Assembly (NCBI RefSeq): GCF_004346225.1
Contig: NZ_SMAJ01000017.1
Coordinates: 1-64,000 of the forward strand
Direction: 5' to 3'
DNA length: 64,000 bases
DNA from: Paralcaligenes ureilyticus
GTDB lineage: Bacteria > Pseudomonadota > Gammaproteobacteria > Burkholderiales > Burkholderiaceae_B
Shown here: positions 54,931-63,722 of the stretch, in pieces
How positions within the stretch are numbered: position 1 is the first letter of the stretch
Layout of the letters: each line of letters opens with the position of its first letter
Translations under genes and position numbers: made by a program
Notes under the pieces: generated by a model
The model's input: the letters and a program-made list of their open reading frames with translations, nothing else
What the model was told of the DNA's origin: nothing
The model's database searches: none

Positions 54931-55545
54931 ATGAAACTGATCGGTTCGCTGACTAGCCCATATGTACGCAAGGTGCGCATCGTTTTGGCCGAAAAAAAAC
55001 TCGAGTACGAATTCGTACTCGAGGACGTGTGGGCTCACGACACAAAGATCCAGGAATCCAATCCTTTAGGCAAAGTTCCCTGCCTGATCATGGACGATGG
55101 CGGCAGCCTGTTCGATTCACGTGTCATCGTCGAATATCTCGATACGCTTTCGCCTGTCGGCCGCCTCATCCCTCAACCAGGCAGAGACCGCACAGCAACC
55201 AAGTGCTGGGAAGCGATTGCCGATGGCGTGCTTGACGCCGCCGTGGCCATCAACATAGAGGTCAATAAGCGGCCCGCCAATTTGCGCAGCGACGACTGGG
55301 TCGAGCGTCAGCACAAGAAGATATCCGCAGCGCTCGATTTTATGGACGAAGGCGTCAATACGCAGGCTTTCTGCATGGGCATCAATTTTGGCCTGGCCGA
55401 TATTGCCGTCGGCTGTGCACTAGGCTACCTCGACCTGCGCTTCAATCAGTTGAACTGGCGCAATCAATGCGGGCACCTGGCGCGTCTGGAAGAAAAGCTG
55501 GCAAGCCGCCCCTCGTTCATCAGCACCCTGCCACCCAAAAAATAG
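54931..55545 (+). CDS. Glutathione S-transferase
   Basis: 204 aa. The N-terminal thioredoxin-like domain (MKLIGSLTSPYVRKVRIVLAEK is its first helix-strand unit, with SPYVRK near the active site) and LGKVPCLIMDDGGSLFDSRVI, with the cis-Pro and glutathione-binding Asp-Ser, are followed by an all-helical C-terminal domain. The substrate is unknown. It is monocistronic. Confidence 0.93.
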   Translation: MKLIGSLTSPYVRKVRIVLAEKKLEYEFVLEDVWAHDTKIQESNPLGKVPCLIMDDGGSLFDSRVIVEYLDTLSPVGRLIPQPGRDRTATKCWEAIADGVLDAAVAINIEVNKRPANLRSDDWVERQHKKISAALDFMDEGVNTQAFCMGINFGLADIAVGCALGYLDLRFNQLNWRNQCGHLARLEEKLASRPSFISTLPPKK

Positions 55546-55579
55546 TCGCGTCGGGCATTGCGGCCTGCCGGCCCATGGC

Positions 55580-56701
55580 CTACGCAGATCGAATAAAGCC
55601 GCCCCCTAAGCAAACATCGCCGGCATAGAGCACGGCAGACTGCCCCGGCGTGACCGCCCATTGTGCCTGATCAAAACCAAGGCGAAATTCGTCGGCCCCC
55701 GGTTCATGCAACAGGCAGGCCGCGTCGGCCTGGCGATAGCGCGTCTTGGCCGCGTATGCGCCGGGCTGGGGCGCGGCTCCCGACACCCAGCTCGCTTCCT
55801 GAGCCTGCAACTGCCGGGCCAATAACCAAGGGTGGTCGTGGCCCTGGACGACATACAAGGTATTGCTTTCGAGATCTTTGCGGGCGGTATACCAGGCGTC
55901 GGCCGTGCCGTCGTCGCGCTGCCGCCCTTTTACCCCCCCAATGCCCAGCCCTTTGCGCTGGCCCAGGGTATAAAAAGACAGGCCGTGGTGCTCGCCCACC
56001 AACACCGAATCGGGCGTCTTGATCGGGCCGGGCCGAGTCGGCAGATAGCGGTTCAAAAACTCGCGAAACGGCCGTTCGCCAATAAAACAGATTCCGGTCG
56101 AATCTTTCTTGGCGGCATTGGGCAGCTTTAGAGAATGAGCTATGCGACGAACTTCGGTCTTTAAAATCTCACCCAATGGAAATAGCGTGCGAGACAGTTG
56201 GGCCTGATCCAGCCGATGCAAAAAATAACTTTGGTCTTTGGTCAGATCCAGCGCCTTGAGCAGTTCGTAGCGTGTGCCCTGGCCCGTTTCTACCGCACGA
56301 ACCCGCGCATAATGGCCGGTGGCGATCAGGTCGGCGCCTAAAGACATCGCATGATCAAGGAAGGCCTTGAACTTGATTTCAGCGTTGCAAAGCACATCCG
56401 GGTTGGGAGTGCGCCCTGCCGCATATTCGCGTAAAAAATCGGCAAATACCCGGTCCTTGTATTCAGCGGCAAAATTCACCGCTTCGATGTCGACGCCAAT
56501 CAGATCGGCCACACTGGCCGCATCGAGCCAATCCTGGCGGCTGGAGCAATACTCGGAATCGTCATCGTCTTCCCAGTTTTTCATGAAGAGCCCAAGCACT
56601 TCATAACCTTGCTGCTTGAGCAGCCACGCCGTCACCGAGGAGTCCACGCCCCCCGACATCCCCACCACCACGCGCCCTTTCGATGCCGATAATTTAGCCA
56701 T
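55580..56701 (-). CDS. mnmA: tRNA-specific 2-thiouridylase MnmA
   Basis: 373 aa. PP-loop [19 protein letters not shown] binds ATP; the two catalytic cysteines lie in [12 protein letters not shown] and [29 protein letters not shown] is the family insert. It makes the 2-thio group of U34 in tRNA-Lys, Glu and Gln, using sulfur from the Tus relay. It is monocistronic and convergent with the GST gene. Confidence 0.97.
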   Translation of the reverse strand: MAKLSASKGRVVVGMSGGVDSSVTAWLLKQQGYEVLGLFMKNWEDDDDSEYCSSRQDWLDAASVADLIGVDIEAVNFAAEYKDRVFADFLREYAAGRTPNPDVLCNAEIKFKAFLDHAMSLGADLIATGHYARVRAVETGQGTRYELLKALDLTKDQSYFLHRLDQAQLSRTLFPLGEILKTEVRRIAHSLKLPNAAKKDSTGICFIGERPFREFLNRYLPTRPGPIKTPDSVLVGEHHGLSFYTLGQRKGLGIGGVKGRQRDDGTADAWYTARKDLESNTLYVVQGHDHPWLLARQLQAQEASWVSGAAPQPGAYAAKTRYRQADAACLLHEPGADEFRLGFDQAQWAVTPGQSAVLYAGDVCLGGGFIRSA

Positions 56702-56756
56702 GAAGGTATTTTAATCTGATCGAGGTAAAACGCGCCTGGCGGGCTGTTTTGTCACA

Positions 56757-56827
56757 TGGCACCCACAAGGGGTGCCGCTACATGAGCGACCGGCACGTTT
56801 TTGTAGCGGCACCCCTTGTGGGTGCCA
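56757..56827. repeat. REP-like inverted pair (copies 16-17)
   Basis: The minus copy 56757-56782 and plus copy 56802-56827, both GGCACCC/GGGTGCC, flank a 19-bp spacer (TGAGCGACCGGCACGTTTT). It is the best-preserved pair and lies between mnmA and glcF. Confidence 0.9.
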
Positions 56828-56882
56828 CAACCCCTACGTTCACAATTTTGGCCTGCTCAAACCCTGACCATCGACACGGCAT

Positions 56883-58118
56883 CTACGCCCGGGCTCGACC
56901 AATAGCCTCATCCAGCACCTCGACCCAATGCCGCACGGGGGTGGGCGTACCGCTTTGCAGATGTGTAATGCAGCCGATGTTGGACGAAACAATGCAATCA
57001 GGGCTTGCTGCCTGCAGCGCGTCCAGTTTGCGATCTCGCAACGCCAAGGATAATTCAGGCTGGGTAACCGAATAAGTTCCAGCCGATCCGCAGCATAAAT
57101 GCGAGTCGGCAAACGGCTGCAAATCGAAACCGAGGTCGGTCAACAATTGTTCGGTCAGGCCCCGCAAATTCTGCCAATGCTGCAGCGTGCATGGCGGATG
57201 GAAAGTGACGCGTTCGGGCAATTTTGCAACCATGGGCTTTAACTGCGCCGCATGCGGCGCCACGAGCTCGGCGATATCGCGCACTTTGTCCACCAGACGC
57301 AAAGCGCGCGGTGCGTAGTCCGGATCGAAGCGCAAATGATGAGCATAGTCTTTGACCATCCCCCCGCAGCCCGAGGCATTCATGACTACCGCCTCGACCG
57401 TGCCACTATCCAATAAAGGCAACCAGGCATCGATATTGGTGCGCATTTGCGTCAATGCCGCCTCTTGCGCATCAAGATGAAAATTGATGGCGCCGCAGCA
57501 ACCGGCCTGCGCCGCGATTTGGGTGCCTATGCCCAGGGCATCGAGCACGCGTATGGTGGCCGCATTGATGCTGGGCATCATGGCCGGCTGGACGCAGCCC
57601 GCCAGCATCAGAACCTGACGTGCATGCCGTGTCCCATCGGGCAAGACGCCAGCCGGACGCGCTTGCGGAATCTTGTTTTTAAGCGTCTGGGGCAAAATGC
57701 CGCGAACCATCCGGCCCAATTTATAGGCGGGCGCAAAGAGCGGCGAATTGAGCGTGTGCCGCAGCACCGAGCGTTTGATTTCCTGCGCAAACGGGCGCTC
57801 GACCCTCTGGTCGACCAGCTTGCGCCCAATATCGATCAAAGCGCCGTACTCGACTCCGGACGGACAGGTCGTTTCGCAGTTCCGGCAAGTGAGGCACCGA
57901 TCCAGATGCTGTTGGGTCGCCGTAGTGGGTTCCACGCCTTCCAACACTTGCTTGATCAAATAGATGCGCCCGCGTGGGCTATCGAGTTCATCGCCCAGTA
58001 CCTGATAGGTGGGACAGGTGGCCAGGCAAAACCCGCAATGCACGCAACGGCGCAGAATCTCTTCGGCCTCTTTTCCCAGGTCGCCATCACGAGCCCACTG
58101 GGCTAAATTTGTTTGCAC
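56883..58118 (-). CDS. glcF: Glycolate oxidase iron-sulfur subunit GlcF
   Basis: 411 aa from a GTG at 58118 (E. coli 407). Two [4Fe-4S] motifs (CVHCGFCLATCPTYQ and CLTCRNCETTCPSGV) are followed by two CCG domains (AGCCGAINFHLD and LCCGSAGTYSVTQ). It passes electrons from GlcD/GlcE to the quinone pool. It starts 10 bp after glcE in the operon glcD-glcE-glcF. Confidence 0.95.
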   Translation of the reverse strand: MQTNLAQWARDGDLGKEAEEILRRCVHCGFCLATCPTYQVLGDELDSPRGRIYLIKQVLEGVEPTTATQQHLDRCLTCRNCETTCPSGVEYGALIDIGRKLVDQRVERPFAQEIKRSVLRHTLNSPLFAPAYKLGRMVRGILPQTLKNKIPQARPAGVLPDGTRHARQVLMLAGCVQPAMMPSINAATIRVLDALGIGTQIAAQAGCCGAINFHLDAQEAALTQMRTNIDAWLPLLDSGTVEAVVMNASGCGGMVKDYAHHLRFDPDYAPRALRLVDKVRDIAELVAPHAAQLKPMVAKLPERVTFHPPCTLQHWQNLRGLTEQLLTDLGFDLQPFADSHLCCGSAGTYSVTQPELSLALRDRKLDALQAASPDCIVSSNIGCITHLQSGTPTPVRHWVEVLDEAIGRARA

Positions 58119-58128
58119 AGCGCTTACC

Positions 58129-59223
58129 TCAGAATTCGGAAAACAGACGTTTAGGGTTGAAGATGCCAACCGGGTCAAGGGCTTGCTTCAAGCGGCGGGA
58201 GATATCCATCAAACCGTCGGCCAGCGGATGAAATACCGGAATGCCCGAAGGCTTGGAATCGTAACGAAACAGGCTGGCATGCCCGCCGCACTGTGCGACC
58301 CGCGCCCTCAATTCGGCGGCAGGCAGGGTCGCCCCCAGCCAGCGCTGCCCGCCATTCCACTCGATCAGCGTAGATCCAAGATTCAAGGGCGGCGTTTTGG
58401 GCGGGACCGCTATCCGCCACAAGGGGCGCGACTGAAAGAACGCATGTGTCTGATCGCGCAGGCTGTTCCAGAACGCACGGGCTTGCGTCTCATCGACCGT
58501 GGACCCTTCAATTTTCTGCAAACCGCTCGTCACTGCGGATTGACTGCCCGACACACGCACCCATAGCTGACCGCCATTGCCTACCTCCTGCCAGCAAGTG
58601 GCCGAAATCGGCAAAGGCTGGCCGCGCCACCGATTAAGTAAAGTCAGCGCATCGGCTTCGCTGGCCTCCAGCACCACCGTGGCCTCTTCAAAGGGCTTAG
58701 GCGCTACTTTGAGCGACATCTCGACCAGCGGCCCGAATATCCCCATCGACCCGGCCAGCAGACGGGAGACGTCATAGCCGGCGACGTTCTTCATGACCTC
58801 TCCACCGAACTCCAGCACAACGCCCGATGAATCGAGCAACTTGGCCCCCAGTAAAAAATCGCGCAGGCTGCCTGCGGCCATGCGCCGCGGACCCGACAAA
58901 CCCGACGCAACGCAACCTCCCAAGGTAGAACTGGCGGCAAACCGGGGCGGCTCAAACGCCAGCATCTGATTTTTTTCAGCCAACGCCGCCTCGACCTCGG
59001 ACAGCAAGGTGCCGGCTCGGGCCGTAATGACAAGCTCGGAAGGCTGATAATTCACAATGCCGCGATAGCCGGACATATCCAGCACCGCATGGCTGCGCAA
59101 ATCTTCAAGGTCAGTGGCCTCGCCGTAAAACCGTTTGCTCGCGCCCCCGCGTATCAACAAGGGACGCTGGGCGGCGCGCGCGGTCATGACCTGCGCGCTC
59201 AGTTCCGATAATACAAACTCCAT
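58129..59223 (-). CDS. glcE: Glycolate oxidase FAD-binding subunit GlcE
   Basis: 364 aa. An FAD-binding type 4 (PCMH) domain: PLLIRGGASKRFYG, YQPSELVITARAGTLLSEVE, and GGCVASGLSGPRR with the pyrophosphate-binding Gly-rich turn. It is shorter than GlcD and lacks the full C-terminal oxidase domain, as is normal for GlcE. It lies between glcD and glcF with spacings of 9 and 10 bp. Confidence 0.95.
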   Translation of the reverse strand: MEFVLSELSAQVMTARAAQRPLLIRGGASKRFYGEATDLEDLRSHAVLDMSGYRGIVNYQPSELVITARAGTLLSEVEAALAEKNQMLAFEPPRFAASSTLGGCVASGLSGPRRMAAGSLRDFLLGAKLLDSSGVVLEFGGEVMKNVAGYDVSRLLAGSMGIFGPLVEMSLKVAPKPFEEATVVLEASEADALTLLNRWRGQPLPISATCWQEVGNGGQLWVRVSGSQSAVTSGLQKIEGSTVDETQARAFWNSLRDQTHAFFQSRPLWRIAVPPKTPPLNLGSTLIEWNGGQRWLGATLPAAELRARVAQCGGHASLFRYDSKPSGIPVFHPLADGLMDISRRLKQALDPVGIFNPKRLFSEF

Positions 59224-59232
59224 CAGGGACTC

Positions 59233-60726
59233 TCAAAAACGAGGTAATTCGGGGAAACGGATATCGCCTTCATGAACATGCATCTTTCCATACTCGGCGC
59301 AGCGCGCCAGTGTGGGGATGACTTTTTCAGGATTGAGCAGCCCGTAGGGATCAAAGGCCGTCTTGACCGCGGCGAACGCGTCGAGCTCTTCGCGTGTAAA
59401 TTGCACGCACATTTGATTAATCTTTTCAATGCCCACACCATGCTCGCCGGTCACCGTGCCGCCAACCTGCACACACAACTCCAGTATGGCGGCGCCGAAT
59501 TTCTCGGCGCGCTCGACTTCGGCCGGAAGGTTGGAATCAAACATAATGAGAGGATGCAAATTCCCGTCGCCGGCATGAAATACATTGGCGCAGCGCAAGC
59601 CATATTCATCTTCCATCTGTTCGATGGCGCTTAGCACCCGGCTTAAATGGCGCCGCGGAATCGTGCCATCCATGCAGTAATAGTCGGGGGAAACCCGGCC
59701 GGCGGCGGGAAACGCATTTTTTCGCCCCGCCCAGAAAATCAGCCGCTCCTGCTCGGAGCGCGACACCTGCAGGCGCGTGGCCCCCGCCTTTCGAAAAACG
59801 GCTTCCATCCGGGTGATTTCATCGTCCACTTCTTCGCCCGTGCCGTCCGACTCACACAGCAATATGGCGGCGGCATCAAGATCGTAACCGGCCTTTACAA
59901 AGGGCTCGACCATGTGTACGGCGCGCTTGTCCATCATTTCGAGGCCGGCCGGAATGATTCCGGCGGCGATGACATCGGTGACGGCCTGGCCGGCTGTCTC
60001 GACACTGGCAAAGCTGGCCATGATGACCCGGGCACGCGCGGGCTTCGGAATGAGCCTTACCGTCACTTCGGTGACGATGCCCAGCATGCCCTCGGAGCCG
60101 ATAAAAACCGCCAAAAGGTCCAGGCCCGGGCTATCGGGCGCGTCCGACCCCAGTTCAACCACCGCGCCATCAATCGTCACAACCCGCGCGCGGATGACGT
60201 TATGGATGGTCAGGCCATATTTCAGACAATGCACTCCCCCCGAATTCTCGGCCACATTGCCGCCTATGGAGCAGGCAATCTGGCTGGACGGATCGGGCGC
60301 GTAATACAGGCCATACGCCGCGGCTGCTTCGGAAATGGCCAGATTGCGCACTCCCGGCTGAACCACCGCCGTCGCGGACTGCAAATCAATGCTCTTGATC
60401 CGGTTCAACTTGGCCACACCCAATAAAATGCCCTGTGCATGGGGCATGGCGCCACCCGACAGGCCGGTGCCCGCGCCGCGCGCAACGATAGGAACATTAA
60501 AGGCCTTGCAGCCCTGCAAAACGGCGATGATCTGCTCTTCGTTTTCGGGCAGTACAACGACAGGCGGTAAGGTGCGATACAGAGACAGGCCATCGCACTC
60601 GTACGGTCGGGTATCTTCGGTTTTTGACAGAATGCAGTGCGCTGGAATACTGGATTTCAGCCTGGCCATCAAGCCGGCAAAATCGGACACAGGCGATTGC
60701 GTCGATGGCATCGCGTTATCGTTCAT
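59233..60726 (-). CDS. glcD: Glycolate oxidase catalytic subunit GlcD
   Basis: 497 aa (E. coli 499). FAD-binding type 4 domain: VARGAGTGLSGGAMPHAQG, and SSQIACSIGGNVAENSGGVH. C-terminal oxidase domain with HAGDGNLHPLIMFD and VTGEHGVGIEKI, the metal/substrate His motifs. With GlcE and GlcF it oxidises glycolate to glyoxylate in the respiratory chain. First gene of glcDEF. Confidence 0.96.
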   Translation of the reverse strand: MNDNAMPSTQSPVSDFAGLMARLKSSIPAHCILSKTEDTRPYECDGLSLYRTLPPVVVLPENEEQIIAVLQGCKAFNVPIVARGAGTGLSGGAMPHAQGILLGVAKLNRIKSIDLQSATAVVQPGVRNLAISEAAAAYGLYYAPDPSSQIACSIGGNVAENSGGVHCLKYGLTIHNVIRARVVTIDGAVVELGSDAPDSPGLDLLAVFIGSEGMLGIVTEVTVRLIPKPARARVIMASFASVETAGQAVTDVIAAGIIPAGLEMMDKRAVHMVEPFVKAGYDLDAAAILLCESDGTGEEVDDEITRMEAVFRKAGATRLQVSRSEQERLIFWAGRKNAFPAAGRVSPDYYCMDGTIPRRHLSRVLSAIEQMEDEYGLRCANVFHAGDGNLHPLIMFDSNLPAEVERAEKFGAAILELCVQVGGTVTGEHGVGIEKINQMCVQFTREELDAFAAVKTAFDPYGLLNPEKVIPTLARCAEYGKMHVHEGDIRFPELPRF

Positions 60727-60800
60727 ATAAAGTCTTCCTTCAAGCTATGAATGTAACGCGATCGGATCAAAAAGGCATCGTCGGGACTTCCCTAAGCCAG

Positions 60801-62213
60801 TCACGCTGCGGGAATAATTTTTCCAGGGTTCAGAATATTGCGCGGATCAAAAGCATGCTTGAGGCTGCGCATGAGTTCCAGCGCGTCGGGGCCGTGTTCG
60901 GCCAACATGAATTCCATCTTGTGCAGTCCAATGCCATGCTCGCCCGTGCAGGTCCCGTCCATCTCGATGGCGCGCGCAACCAGGCGATGATTCAGGCGTT
61001 CGGACTCTTCCCATTCGGCCTGATTGTCGGGGTCGAGCAACATCAGTACGTGAAAATTGCCGTCGCCGACATGACCCACAATCGTGTAGGGGAAACTGGC
61101 CTGATCCAGCTCCTTGGCCGTTTCGGATACACATTCGGCCAGGCGTGAAATGGGTACGCACACATCGGTGGTGCTCGACCGCGCGCCGGCTCGCAGCTGC
61201 AGCCCGGCAAAATACGCATTGTGCCGCGCCGTCCACAGCCGGTTGCGATCTTCGGGATGTTCGGCCCACTCGAAATCCATGCCGCCATTGTCGTGCGTAA
61301 TGTCCTGCACGGTTTGCGCCTGCTCTTTGACGCCGGCGGGGCTGCCGTGAAACTCGAACAACAGCAGCGGCGACTCGCGCAGGGTTAGCTTGCTATAGGC
61401 GTTGGTGGCTTTGACCGCACCGCTATCCATGAACTCGACCCGCGCCACAGGCACGCCCATCTGGATGATTTCAATCACGCTTTGCACGGCGGCGTCCAGC
61501 GTGGGGAAATTGCATATGGCCGCCGAAATGGCCTCAGGCTGCGGATACAGCCGCACGGTGACCTCGGTAATAATACCCAGCGTGCCCTCGCTGCCCACGA
61601 AAATATGCGTCAGATCGTAGCCCGCCGATGATTTCCTGGCCCGATTCGCCGTCTCGAGAATGCGTCCGTCGGCCGTCACGACTTTAAGATTCATCACGTT
61701 CTCGCGCATCGTGCCGTAGCGCACCGCATTGGTGCCCGAAGCGCGCGTCGCCGCCATGCCGCCCAAGCTGGCGTCAGCCCCCGGATCAATAGGAAAGAAG
61801 AGGCCCGTATCGCGTATTTCTTCGTTTAGCTGCTTGCGCGTGACGCCCGCCTGCACCGTCGCCGTCAGGTCTTCGGGATTGATCGACACCAGTTGGTTCA
61901 TGCCCGATAAATCCAGACTGATCCCACCCTGTATCGCCAGCAAATGTCCCTCGAGCGAGGACCCGACCCCGAAGGGGATCAAAGGCACGCTGTGCCGATG
62001 ACACAACTTGGCCACCCACGCCACTTCCTCGGTACTTGTCGCAAAGACCACCGCATCGGGCAACATGGGCGGATAGGGCGACTCATCACGACCGTGATGT
62101 TCACGCACCGAATGTCCGGTGGAACACCGGTCCTTGAACTGTTCCCTCAACGCATCCAGAAACCCCGCCGGAATGACGCGACGGGCACTTTCAGGAAAAA
62201 CCGGGGCATTCAT
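60801..62213 (-). CDS. FAD-linked 2-hydroxyacid dehydrogenase (D-lactate/GlcD type)
   Basis: 470 aa. It has the same fold as GlcD but is a distinct paralogue: FGVGSSLEGHLLAIQGGISL, AGVTRKQLNEEIRDTGLFFP, and GHVGDGNFHVLMLLDPDNQ, and CTGEHGIGLHKMEFM. Relatives oxidise D-lactate or D-2-hydroxyglutarate. It lies 74 bp upstream of glcD on the same strand and may share its transcript, which would supply a second hydroxyacid oxidase. Confidence 0.9.
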   Translation of the reverse strand: MNAPVFPESARRVIPAGFLDALREQFKDRCSTGHSVREHHGRDESPYPPMLPDAVVFATSTEEVAWVAKLCHRHSVPLIPFGVGSSLEGHLLAIQGGISLDLSGMNQLVSINPEDLTATVQAGVTRKQLNEEIRDTGLFFPIDPGADASLGGMAATRASGTNAVRYGTMRENVMNLKVVTADGRILETANRARKSSAGYDLTHIFVGSEGTLGIITEVTVRLYPQPEAISAAICNFPTLDAAVQSVIEIIQMGVPVARVEFMDSGAVKATNAYSKLTLRESPLLLFEFHGSPAGVKEQAQTVQDITHDNGGMDFEWAEHPEDRNRLWTARHNAYFAGLQLRAGARSSTTDVCVPISRLAECVSETAKELDQASFPYTIVGHVGDGNFHVLMLLDPDNQAEWEESERLNHRLVARAIEMDGTCTGEHGIGLHKMEFMLAEHGPDALELMRSLKHAFDPRNILNPGKIIPAA

Positions 62214-62252
62214 CGTCCTACTCCTTAAGGCTAGCCTCTACGATACTGCAAT

Positions 62253-63338
62253 TCAGTGGCTGCCGGCCGCGGCTCGCCCGGCTACCGCCTTGCGCCGATT
62301 CCTGACGGCTTGCGCCAGGCGTTCAAGCACCTGTACCGAAGTATCCCAACCAATACAACCGTCGGTAATGCTCTGCCCGTAAACCAGAGGCCGCCCTGCC
62401 ACCAGATCCTGGCGGCCATCGACCAGATGGCTTTCTATCATCACGCCAAAAATGCGTTCATCGCCGGCTTCCATCTGTTGCGAAATATTTTCCAGCACAG
62501 CAGGCTGATTGCGGTAGTCTTTGTGACTGTTGGCATGGCTTGCATCGATCATGAGGCGCGCCGGCAAACCCGATTTAACTAAGGTCTGGCACACCTGTTC
62601 AACATTGTCGGCATCGTAGTTAGGCACCTTGCCACCGCGCAATATGACATGACAGTCGTCGTTGCCCACCGTGGTCACGATCGCTGAATGACCTCCCTTG
62701 GTCACCGACAGGAAATGGTGCGGCTGAGAGGCGGCCTTGATGGCATCCACAGCAATCCGGACATTGCCATCGGTACCGTTCTTGAAACCCACCGGGCACG
62801 ACAGGCCCGAGGCCAGTTCCCGATGCACCTGGCTTTCGGTGGTGCGCGCCCCGATGGCCCCCCACGACACGAGATCGGCAATATATTGGGGGGTAATCAT
62901 GTCCAGAAATTCGCAGCCCGCCGGCAGGCCCAGCTCGTTGATACCCAACAACACCTCGCGTGCCGTGCGCAAACCCTGATTAATGTTGAAGCTGCCATCG
63001 AGCAACGGGTCATTGATCAAACCCTTCCAGCCCACGGTGGTGCGCGGTTTTTCGAAATACACACGCATGATGATCTGAAGCTCTGCGGCAAACCTGTCGC
63101 GCTCGGCACACAGGCGCCGGGCATAGTCAAGCGCTGCTTCCGGATAATGGATCGAGCATGGCCCGATGACCACGACCAGGCGATCATCGGCACCATGCAA
63201 AACGGTATGCAAGGCGCGGCGAGCCTGGTAGACCGTATTCGACACGTTCGTCGTGCACACCAATTCGCGCATGACGTGCGATGGCGGGCTTAACTCTTTA
63301 ATCTCTCGAATACGTAAATCGTCAGTATTGTGTAACAC
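62253..63338 (-). CDS. aroG: DAHP synthase (class I)
   Basis: 361 aa from a GTG at 63338 (TGGAGC upstream). Class I blocks: VVIGPCSIHYPEAALDYA, WKGLINDPLLDGSFNINQGL, LPAGCEFLDMITPQYIADLV and KNGTDGNVRIAVDA; the metal-binding Cys, His, Glu and Asp positions appear present. It condenses phosphoenolpyruvate and erythrose 4-phosphate, the first step to aromatic amino acids. A Phe-rich leader ORF and attenuator upstream suggest that Phe-tRNA levels control its transcription. The isoenzyme type (AroF/G/H) is not certain. Confidence 0.95.
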   Translation of the reverse strand: MLHNTDDLRIREIKELSPPSHVMRELVCTTNVSNTVYQARRALHTVLHGADDRLVVVIGPCSIHYPEAALDYARRLCAERDRFAAELQIIMRVYFEKPRTTVGWKGLINDPLLDGSFNINQGLRTAREVLLGINELGLPAGCEFLDMITPQYIADLVSWGAIGARTTESQVHRELASGLSCPVGFKNGTDGNVRIAVDAIKAASQPHHFLSVTKGGHSAIVTTVGNDDCHVILRGGKVPNYDADNVEQVCQTLVKSGLPARLMIDASHANSHKDYRNQPAVLENISQQMEAGDERIFGVMIESHLVDGRQDLVAGRPLVYGQSITDGCIGWDTSVQVLERLAQAVRNRRKAVAGRAAAGSH

Positions 63339-63379
63339 GGATCAGCTCCAGGGTGATGGCCATCTTGGCATAGCGGTAC

Positions 63380-63413
63380 AAAAAAAGCCGCCTAGCAAAG
63401 CTGGCGGCTTTTT
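63380..63413 (-). terminator. Attenuator terminator of the DAHP synthase gene
   Basis: On the minus strand GCCGCC (63403-63408) pairs with GGCGGC (63387-63392), followed by seven T. It lies between the Phe-rich leader ORF and the aroG start. Its 5' arm, CCGCCAGC (63400-63407), is also fully complementary to GCTGGCGG inside the leader ORF (63457-63464), which gives a competing antiterminator. Confidence 0.85.
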
Positions 63414-63433
63414 GGGAATTTGGCTTTTTGCGA

Positions 63434-63517
63434 CTACGAGCAACGTCCCCCTTCCTCCGCCAGCGGCTTTGGAAAAGTAAAAAAATAAAAGAAAAAAACG
63501 TTGCTTGCGCGTTGCAT
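63434..63517 (-). CDS. Phe-rich leader peptide of the DAHP synthase attenuator
   Basis: 27 aa. After MQRASNV come FFFYFFTFP, with six Phe and one Tyr in eight codons before the Pro; E. coli PheL has the closely similar FFFAFFFTFP. The ORF overlaps the antiterminator segment (codons PLAE) and stops 20 bp before the terminator arm. AGGA lies nine bases before the ATG. It is a regulatory peptide, not a functional protein. Confidence 0.85.
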   Translation of the reverse strand: MQRASNVFFFYFFTFPKPLAEEGGRCS

Positions 63518-63525
63518 AGTAGTAA

Positions 63526-63554
63526 ATCCTAGCATAGAGTTGGCCGTCTGCCAA
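63526..63554 (-). promoter_or_regulatory. Sigma70-like promoter before the leader peptide
   Basis: TTGGCA (63549-63554), a 17-bp spacer and TAGGAT (63526-63531) on the minus strand. Transcription would start within a few bases of the leader ATG, giving an almost leaderless mRNA. Alternatively the AGGA in TAGGAT is the ribosome site and the promoter lies further upstream. Confidence 0.5.
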
Positions 63555-63722
63555 ATGGAAAATGAGAATCGTGCAAAAAATTCGATGCGAACGCCCAAGG
63601 CGGCCGGGGCAGGGTTTACTAGCTGTAGCATTCCCCTACACGTTTGCAGTACGCTTACGGCTCGTGCGGCTCATCAGACAATCGCAACCGGGCAGAAGCA
63701 AGGTGCGCGAAGGAGGTTTTCG

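Noticed and set aside
63342-63554. Alternative leader frame with YYY and FF, from a TTG
   Set aside because: It runs through the terminator and past the Phe-rich frame; the 27-codon ATG frame stops in the right place and matches PheL-type order.
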